Source: DASUAS01 sp036502765
GTDB taxonomy: Bacteria; Actinomycetota; Acidimicrobiia; IMCC26256; DASPTH01
Length of the DNA: 10,992 bases
Direction of reading: 5' to 3'
Assembly: GCA_036502765.1 (NCBI GenBank)
Contig: DASXXX010000265.1
Location: forward strand, 1 to 10,992
Shown here in pieces: positions 6,775 to 10,992 of this stretch. Made by a program: the position numbers and the translations under genes. How positions within the stretch are numbered: the first letter of the stretch is position 1; each line of letters starts with the position of its first letter. Below the pieces are notes generated by a model. That model was given only the letters and a program-made list of their open reading frames with translations. It did no database searches and was not told where the DNA came from.

Positions 6775-7504
6775 CGTCGTCGCCATCACGGGTGCGGGCG
6801 GAACGCTCGGGGCCGCGCTCTCGCGCCGCTTCGCCGGCGAAGCACACACCGACGTCGTGCTCAGCGACCTGAGCGACGACCTGCTCGCCGCCAGCGTCGC
6901 CGGGCTGCCGGACGCGCGCGGTGAGGTCGACACGGTGCGCGCCGACGTGAGCGTGCTCGCCGACGTCGAGGCCGTCGTGGCGCGCGCGGTCGATCGCTTC
7001 GGTCACCTCGACGTACTGATCAGCAACGCCGGTGTGCTGGCCCCCAACGGGCGCATCCACAACCTCACCGCCGACGACTGGGAGCGTTCGTTCCGCGTCA
7101 ACGTGCTCGGCGCGGTCAACGGCATCACCGCCGCGGTCGGGGTCATGCGTCCGCAGCGTTCGGGGTCGATCATCCTCACCGCGTCGGTCGCGGGCATGAC
7201 CGCGTGGTCACACGCGGCGCCGTACTGCGCCACCAAGGCGGCGGTGATCCAGCTGGCCAAGGTCGCGGCGGTCGAGTACGCCCGCGACGGCATCCGGGTG
7301 AACTGCGTGTGCCCGGGCACCTTCCTGTCCGGTATCCACGACGGTCTTCCGCAGGAGGCGATCGACGCCATCGCGGTGAAGCACCCCCTCGGCCTCGGCT
7401 CGGCCGACGACCTGCTCGGCGCGTACTCGTACCTCGCGGGCGACGGCGCGAACTGGACCACGGGCTCGGCGATCGTGGTCGACGGCGGATACGCCGCGCC
7501 GTAA
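6761..7504 (+). CDS. Short-chain dehydrogenase/reductase, second gene of the operon
   Basis: This 247-aa classical SDR has the length expected of FabG-like enzymes. It shows the nucleotide motif TGAGGTLG (10-17), D36 after the second beta strand (LSDLS, favouring NAD(H)), SNAG (88-91), the catalytic N114, S142, Y155 and K159 (YCATK), and the VVDGGYAAP ending. It is clearly distinct in sequence from the SDR just upstream, so this is not a recent duplication. The ATG at 6761 is the last of three ATGA overlaps that link it to the upstream gene. Its TAA overlaps the ATG of the acyl-CoA synthetase by one base (TAATG). The three genes therefore look like one translationally coupled operon. The likely role is oxidation of a hydroxy intermediate in the same CoA pathway; substrate unknown. 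Confidence 0.93.
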   Translation: MSERRVVAITGAGGTLGAALSRRFAGEAHTDVVLSDLSDDLLAASVAGLPDARGEVDTVRADVSVLADVEAVVARAVDRFGHLDVLISNAGVLAPNGRIHNLTADDWERSFRVNVLGAVNGITAAVGVMRPQRSGSIILTASVAGMTAWSHAAPYCATKAAVIQLAKVAAVEYARDGIRVNCVCPGTFLSGIHDGLPQEAIDAIAVKHPLGLGSADDLLGAYSYLAGDGANWTTGSAIVVDGGYAAP

Positions 7505-9054
7505 TGGGCGAGCTCGTGCACCCTGATCTGAGCTGGTGCGGCGTGCTCGAGCACCACGCCGCCCGCACGCCGACCAAACCGCTCGCGGTGCACGGCGATC
7601 GTGTCGTCACCTACGCGGAGATGCAGGAGTGGTCGGCGCAGGTCGCCGGCGGGCTCGCGGCGCGCGGCGTGGTCGCGGGCGACGTGGTCGCACTGCTCTC
7701 CTACAACAACCTCGAGTTCCTGGGCACGATCTTCGCGGCCAACCACCTGGGCGCGATCGCGATGCCCATCAACTGGCGCCTGGCCGCGCCCGAGCTGCGC
7801 TTCATCCTCGAGCACTCGAGCGCGCGGGCGCTGGTGTGCGGGCCGGAGCTGGTCGATCTCGCCGACGCCGCGCTCACCGGCTTCGACGACGACCTCGCGC
7901 GCGTGCGCATCGGTGACGATGTCGCCGCCGGGTGGGAGCGCTTCGCCGACCTGCGCGCCGACGGCGCAGCTCCGGCGCGTGCAGCGGCGGCGGCCGACGA
8001 CCTCCATCGGCTCATGTACACGTCGGGCACGACGGGACGACCGAAGGGCGTGATGCTCACCCACGCCAACCTGGCGTGGAAGAACTTCGCGCACGTCACC
8101 GAGTTCGGCTTCACCGCCGGCGACGTCGGTCTCGCGTGCGGGCCGCTGTACCACGTGGGCGCGCTCGACCTCGTCACCACCACGATGATCGCGGTGGGCG
8201 CGACGACGATCGTGCACACGACGTTCGACGCCGCGCAGGTCGTCGACGAGATCGAACGGTCGCACATCACCACCATCTGGGCTGCGCCGGCGATGGTGCG
8301 CGCGGTGCTCGACGTCCCCGGCATCGAATCGCGCGACCTGACGTCGGTGCGCGTCATCATCGCCGGCGGCGAGAAGATGCCCATCCCCACCATCGAGCGC
8401 ATCCGCACCACGTTCCCGTCGGCGTGGTTCGCCGATGCGTACGGCCTCACCGAGACCGTCTCCGGCGACACCTTCCTCGACCGCGACCACACCGTCAGCA
8501 AGCTCGGCAGCGTCGGCCGCCCGTGCCAGTACCTCGAGCTCGACATCCGGGACGAGGGCGGTGCCTCACTCCCGCCGGGCGAGCGCGGCGAGGTCGTGTT
8601 GCGGGGCCCGAAGGTGTTCGCCGGCTACTGGCGCGACCCCGACGCCACTGCCGCGGCCTTCCGGGGTGGGTGGTTCCACACCGGCGACATCGGGGTGCTC
8701 GACGACGACGGCTTCCTCTCGATCGTCGATCGCCTCAAGGACATGATCGTGTCGGGTGGCGAGAACATCGCCAGCTCCGAGGTGGAGCGCGTGCTCGACG
8801 AGCACGACGCGGTGGTCGAGGTGGCAGTGGTCGGACGACCCGACGCGCGGTGGGGCGAGGTGCCGGTGGCATTCGTCGTCGTCGACGAGTCGGCGACGGT
8901 CTCGGGCGCCGAGCTCATCGACCACTGCCGCGCCGAGCTGGCCAAGTTCAAGGTGCCCAAGGACGTCGTCTTCATCGACGCCCTCCCCCGCAACCCCTCC
9001 GGCAAGGTCCTCAAGCGCGACCTCCGCGACCAGGTCAGGCGAGGTGGGCCATGA
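7504..9054 (+). CDS. Acyl-CoA synthetase (AMP-forming, ANL superfamily)
   Basis: This 516-aa enzyme activates a carboxylic acid with ATP to the acyl-adenylate and then the CoA thioester. All core motifs are present: the P-loop YTSGTTGRPKG (172-182), the aromatic/substrate region GPLYHVGALD (213-222), YGLTET (313-318), GWFHTGD (389-395), the hinge DRLKDMIVSGGENI (409-422) and the C-terminal catalytic lysine K501 in PRNPSGKVLKRDL. Length and motif order are typical of medium/long-chain or aromatic acyl-CoA ligases. The frame is open upstream, but the ATG at 7504 overlaps the SDR stop (TAATG) and begins a natural ANL N-terminus (LSWCGVLEHHAARTPTKPLAV). It is the last gene of the operon and probably the entry step of the cluster. 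Its 3' end overlaps the opposing SDR gene by 20 bp. Substrate chain type is not assignable. Confidence 0.95.
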   Translation: MGELVHPDLSWCGVLEHHAARTPTKPLAVHGDRVVTYAEMQEWSAQVAGGLAARGVVAGDVVALLSYNNLEFLGTIFAANHLGAIAMPINWRLAAPELRFILEHSSARALVCGPELVDLADAALTGFDDDLARVRIGDDVAAGWERFADLRADGAAPARAAAAADDLHRLMYTSGTTGRPKGVMLTHANLAWKNFAHVTEFGFTAGDVGLACGPLYHVGALDLVTTTMIAVGATTIVHTTFDAAQVVDEIERSHITTIWAAPAMVRAVLDVPGIESRDLTSVRVIIAGGEKMPIPTIERIRTTFPSAWFADAYGLTETVSGDTFLDRDHTVSKLGSVGRPCQYLELDIRDEGGASLPPGERGEVVLRGPKVFAGYWRDPDATAAAFRGGWFHTGDIGVLDDDGFLSIVDRLKDMIVSGGENIASSEVERVLDEHDAVVEVAVVGRPDARWGEVPVAFVVVDESATVSGAELIDHCRAELAKFKVPKDVVFIDALPRNPSGKVLKRDLRDQVRRGGP

Positions 9055-9937
9055 AGGCGTTCGACCAGGCCATGAGGTCGGCGGGGATGGTGTACGTCGA
9101 GTCGTCGTTGATCTCCGCCCAGTGTGCGGCGACGTCGTCGACCGTGGGCGCGCCGGAGGTGTCGACGTAGCCCTCGGCCTGCGCGAGGAAGATGCGCGCG
9201 AACCGTCCCGCGCCGGCGGAGTAGATCTCACCGGTGACCGGACAGTCCTCGTGCGCGAGGAACGCGACCATCGGCGCGACGAGCTCCGGCGCCATCGTGA
9301 CCGCCATGGGCGAGTCGTCGTCGGACGCGCCGGCCATGCGGGTGAACGCAGCCGGCGCGACCAGGTTGCAGCGGATGTCGTGTGCTGCGCCGGCGGTGGC
9401 GAGGCTGCGGGTCAACCCGACCACCGCGGCCTTGGCGGTCGCGTACCCCACGTTGTTCGGCAACCCGAACATCCCCGACGACGTGGTGTTGACGATGCGG
9501 CCGTAGCCCTGGTCGACGAAGTGTGGCCACGCGGCGCGCGACGTGTGGAACGACCCGCCGACGTGCACCGCGAGGTGACTCTGGAGGTTCTCGGCGTCGG
9601 CGTCAGGGAAGCTCTTCCAGCGGATGATGCCCGCGTTGTTGACGACGGCGTCGATCCGACCGAACTGGTCGAACGCGGTCGCGATGAGCGACCCCGCCCC
9701 GGATTCCTGCGCCACGTCGCTGGTGTCGGCGACCGCCACGCCACCGGCGGCGACGATCTCGTCGACCACTTCCGCCGCCGGACCCGCGTCGGTGCCGCCA
9801 CCGGTCATCGACCCGCCCAGGTCGTTCACGACCACGCTCGCGCCGAGCGCGGCCAGCAGCCGGGCGTGCGCGCGGCCGATGCCCCGACCCGCTCCGGTGA
9901 CCACCGCCACGCGTCCCTCGAAGCTGAAGCCGTCCAT
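9035..9937 (-). CDS. MFE-2-like short-chain dehydrogenase (candidate 3-hydroxyacyl-CoA dehydrogenase)
   Basis: The 300-aa protein resembles the N-terminal dehydrogenase domain of peroxisomal multifunctional enzyme 2. It has FEGRVAVVTGAGRGIGRAHA, then VVNDLGG (37-42) with a glycine-rich insert (GSMTGGGTDAG), VVNNAG (98-103), VHVGGSF (124-130, His where classical SDRs have Asn) and YATAK (Y165/K169). The position 13 residues before Y165, normally the catalytic Ser, is T152 in NTTSSG. A C-terminal extension of about 50 residues (after about 250) goes beyond a minimal SDR. The ATG at 9937 was chosen because the SDR fold starts there and AAAAGG lies 6 nt upstream; the frame itself runs much further. 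It is divergent from the enoyl-CoA hydratase with a shared operator between them. Hydratase plus this enzyme would give consecutive beta-oxidation steps. The exact substrate and stereochemistry are inferred. Confidence 0.9.
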   Translation of the reverse strand: MDGFSFEGRVAVVTGAGRGIGRAHARLLAALGASVVVNDLGGSMTGGGTDAGPAAEVVDEIVAAGGVAVADTSDVAQESGAGSLIATAFDQFGRIDAVVNNAGIIRWKSFPDADAENLQSHLAVHVGGSFHTSRAAWPHFVDQGYGRIVNTTSSGMFGLPNNVGYATAKAAVVGLTRSLATAGAAHDIRCNLVAPAAFTRMAGASDDDSPMAVTMAPELVAPMVAFLAHEDCPVTGEIYSAGAGRFARIFLAQAEGYVDTSGAPTVDDVAAHWAEINDDSTYTIPADLMAWSNAFMAHLA

Positions 9938-9943
9938 CTCGCA

Positions 9944-9949
9944 CCTTTT
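9944..9949 (-). promoter_or_regulatory. Ribosome binding site of the MFE-2-like SDR
   Basis: On the minus strand AAAAGG lies 6 nt before the ATG at 9937. It supports that start within a frame that stays open for hundreds of codons upstream. Unlike its neighbours, this gene therefore appears to have a leader. Confidence 0.5.
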
Positions 9950-9972
9950 CCCAGGAAGTCGGCGTGTCCGCT

Positions 9973-9988
9973 TGTACTGACCAGTCAC
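9973..9988. promoter_or_regulatory. Copy B of the shared TetR-type operator, between divergent genes
   Basis: TGTACTGACCAGTCAC is identical to copy A over its first ten bases and contains TGAC-CA-GTCA, an inverted repeat. It lies between the MFE-2-like SDR (minus, starts 9937) and the enoyl-CoA hydratase (plus, starts 10017), immediately upstream of the duplicated -10 element of the hydratase. Confidence 0.6.
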
Positions 9989-10013
9989 CCTACATTTGCC
10001 CCCTACATTTGGC
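9988..10013 (+). repeat. 13-bp tandem duplication carrying the -10 element of the enoyl-CoA hydratase
   Basis: Two adjacent units, CCCTACATTTGCC (9988-10000) and CCCTACATTTGGC (10001-10013), agree at 12 of 13 bases. Each contains a TACATT hexamer (TANNNT). The duplication gives two possible -10 elements spaced 13 bp apart directly after the operator. Confidence 0.8.
10004..10009 (+). promoter_or_regulatory. -10 element of a leaderless promoter for the enoyl-CoA hydratase
   Basis: TACATT lies 7 nt before the GTG at 10017, placing a transcription start on the start codon. This supports GTG 10017 over the in-frame TTG at 9996, which lies inside the promoter repeat. The upstream copy at 9991-9996 could give a transcript with a roughly 13-nt leader. 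Confidence 0.5.
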
Positions 10014-10016
10014 GGC

Positions 10017-10802
10017 GTGGCACCCGTCCTGTACGAGACCGTCGACCGGATCGGTGTCATCACGCTCAACCGACCCGAGGCCCGCAACGCGGTCGACCGC
10101 GAGGTCGCCCTCGCGCTCGAGGCGGCGGTCGACCGACTCGAGGACGACGCCGAGCTGCGGGTCGGGGTGCTCGCGGCGAACGTCGACGGGCAGGAACGGC
10201 CCGTGTTCTGCGCCGGCGCCGATCTCAAGGTGATCCGCGAGACCGGGACCGCGGCGACGCTCGACACCGAGCGTGGCGGCTTCGCCGGGTTCGTGTACCG
10301 CGAGCGCGAGAAGCCGATCGTGGTCGCGGTCGACGGCCTCGCCACCGCCGGCGGCATGGAGATCGTGCTCGCGGCCGACGTCGTCGTCGCGACCACGCGC
10401 TCGTCGTTCGCACTGGCCGAAGTGCAACGCAACCTCGTCGCCGCCGCAGGCGGACTGTTCCGCCTCCCGCGCGCGATCGGTCGCGCGCCGGCGATGGACG
10501 CCATCCTCACCGGCGAACCCATCTCCGCCGAGCGCGCGTACCAGTTGGGTCTCGTCAGCCGCTTGGTCGAACCGGGCGCGGCACTCTCCACCGCGATGGA
10601 CGTCGCGCGCGCGATCACCGCGGCTGCGCCGCTCGCAGTGCGCGCCAGCCGCAAGGTGGTGCGCACCGCCACGTCCGTCGACGACGACACGCTGCGCCAC
10701 GTCTCGCGCGCGTTGCTCGACGAACTGCTCGAGTCCGAGGACGCGGCCGAAGGGCTGCTGGCGTTCGCCGAGAGACGTCCGCCCGAATGGCACGGACGCT
10801 GA
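10017..10802 (+). CDS. Enoyl-CoA hydratase/isomerase (crotonase family)
   Basis: The 261-aa length is standard for a stand-alone enoyl-CoA hydratase, which adds water to trans-2-enoyl-CoA in beta-oxidation. The crotonase fold shows VLYETVDRIGVITLNRPEARNA at the start, the CoA/oxyanion segment FCAGADLK (64-71), and GLATAGGMEIVLAAD (107-121), where E115 matches the first catalytic Glu of rat mitochondrial hydratase. FALAEVQRNL follows, with E135 twenty residues on, matching the second (E144/E164 in rat). Both acids present favours true hydratase activity over an isomerase or inactive homologue. GTG 10017 was chosen because the fold begins there and a -10 element sits 7 nt upstream. It shares its divergent promoter region with the MFE-2-like SDR, and a TetR gene begins 31 bp after its stop on the same strand. 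Confidence 0.94.
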   Translation: MAPVLYETVDRIGVITLNRPEARNAVDREVALALEAAVDRLEDDAELRVGVLAANVDGQERPVFCAGADLKVIRETGTAATLDTERGGFAGFVYREREKPIVVAVDGLATAGGMEIVLAADVVVATTRSSFALAEVQRNLVAAAGGLFRLPRAIGRAPAMDAILTGEPISAERAYQLGLVSRLVEPGAALSTAMDVARAITAAAPLAVRASRKVVRTATSVDDDTLRHVSRALLDELLESEDAAEGLLAFAERRPPEWHGR

Positions 10803-10819
10803 TGCCACACACTGCCGAG

Positions 10820-10825
10820 TACGGT
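10820..10825 (+). promoter_or_regulatory. Possible -10 element of the TetR gene
   Basis: TACGGT (TANNNT) lies 8 nt before the ATG at 10834. It would give a leaderless or nearly leaderless transcript, like other promoters in the window. There is no Shine-Dalgarno sequence. The short 31-bp gap also allows read-through from the hydratase gene. Confidence 0.35.
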
Positions 10826-10833
10826 CGCGGCCG

Positions 10834-10992
10834 ATGAGCATCACCGCTCCCGACGACTCCAAGCGCAGCGCGAAGTGGAAGGAACGGCGCGACGCGATCA
10901 TCGACACGTCGGCCACCGTGTTCGCCCGCAGCGGCTATCACGCGACCGGCATCGCCGAGCTCTGTGAGGTCAACGGGTTCGGCAAGGGCGCG
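10834..10992 (+). CDS. TetR-family transcriptional regulator (3' end cut off)
   Basis: Only the first 53 residues are inside the window. After a short polar start (MSITAPDDSKRSAKWKERR) comes a typical TetR DNA-binding N-terminus: RDAIIDTSATVFARSGYHA, TGIAELCEVNGFGKGA, which is helix 1 plus the start of the helix-turn-helix. The recognition helix and the ligand domain lie beyond the end. TetR proteins of this sort in actinomycetes often sense acyl-CoAs or pathway acids and repress neighbouring degradation genes. That makes this the leading candidate to bind the shared motif at 2714, 5890 and 9973, an inference from position only. No good copy of that motif stands in front of this gene, so autoregulation is not supported. 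Confidence 0.88.
   Translation, partial: MSITAPDDSKRSAKWKERRDAIIDTSATVFARSGYHATGIAELCEVNGFGKGA

Noticed and set aside
5879..7060. N-terminal extension of the E1 frame upstream of 5878
   Set aside because: It runs antisense through the SDR genes, is His/Arg/Gly-rich without any domain, and crosses the promoter region. The E1 fold begins at the ATG at 5878.
7204..7503. Upstream extension of the acyl-CoA synthetase frame
   Set aside because: It overlaps the second SDR completely and is Arg/Gly-rich. The TAATG junction at 7502-7506 gives the natural start.
9996..10016. TTG at 9996 as the enoyl-CoA hydratase start
   Set aside because: It lies inside the duplicated promoter repeat and would add seven residues with no counterpart in the family; GTG 10017 fits both the fold and the -10 spacing.
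9938..10810. N-terminal extension of the MFE-2-like SDR frame
   Set aside because: It is antisense to the enoyl-CoA hydratase and has no recognisable domain. The SDR nucleotide motif follows directly after the ATG at 9937, which has a ribosome binding site.
10818..10830. Possible fourth copy of the shared operator before the TetR gene (AGTACGGTCGCGG)
   Set aside because: It resembles the reverse half of the motif only with a one-base deletion and no second arm, so autoregulation is not supported.

Overview
The window is a very GC-rich, densely packed piece of a bacterial chromosome. Third codon positions are almost all G or C, GTG starts occur, spacers are short, and several genes look leaderless, with a TANNNT hexamer 7-8 nt before the start codon. 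Together these point to a high-GC actinomycete. An acidimicrobial or similar environmental lineage would fit the gene mix, but that is a guess. There are no RNA genes, insertion sequences, CRISPR arrays or gene-free stretches over about 130 bases.

Layout. (1) Positions 1-2618, plus strand: the 3' end of a DHA2-type MFS efflux transporter with a TetR-like regulator domain fused to its C-terminus. It overlaps by 4 bp a protein made of two gamma-carbonic-anhydrase/PaaY-like left-handed beta-helix domains in tandem. A 9-bp-stem hairpin follows. (2) 2744-3907: an acyl-CoA dehydrogenase with its own apparent leaderless promoter. (3) 3914-5878, minus strand: a single-chain E1 alpha-beta fusion of the ThDP-dependent 2-oxoacid/acetoin dehydrogenase type, converging on the acyl-CoA dehydrogenase with only 6 bp between the stops. 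(4) 5945-9054, plus strand: a tightly coupled operon of two short-chain dehydrogenases and an acyl-CoA synthetase. (5) 9035-9937, minus strand: an MFE-2-like short-chain dehydrogenase whose 3' end overlaps the acyl-CoA synthetase by 20 bp. (6) 10017-10802, plus strand: an enoyl-CoA hydratase. (7) 10834 to the end: the first 53 codons of a TetR-family regulator.

How it may work together. The enzymes cover CoA activation (synthetase), alpha-beta desaturation (acyl-CoA dehydrogenase), hydration (enoyl-CoA hydratase) and hydroxyacyl oxidation (SDRs), plus a 2-oxoacid dehydrogenase E1. This looks like a catabolic cluster for an organic acid, possibly branched, cyclic or terpenoid-like. The substrate cannot be read from the sequence. 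No thiolase, E2 or E3 gene is in the window.

The strongest regulatory signal is a shared 16-bp motif close to TGTACTGACCGGTACA. It occurs at 2714-2729, 5890-5905 and 9973-9988, in the promoter regions of the acyl-CoA dehydrogenase, of the divergent E1/SDR operon and of the divergent SDR/enoyl-CoA hydratase pair. That suggests a local regulon under one TetR-type repressor, most simply the one at the right end. Other unusual points are a relay of three ATGA start/stop overlaps made by a 14-bp repeat (6733-6774), a duplicated 13-bp promoter element (9988-10013), the transporter-TetR fusion, and a complementary split of zinc-ligand histidines between the two beta-helix domains.
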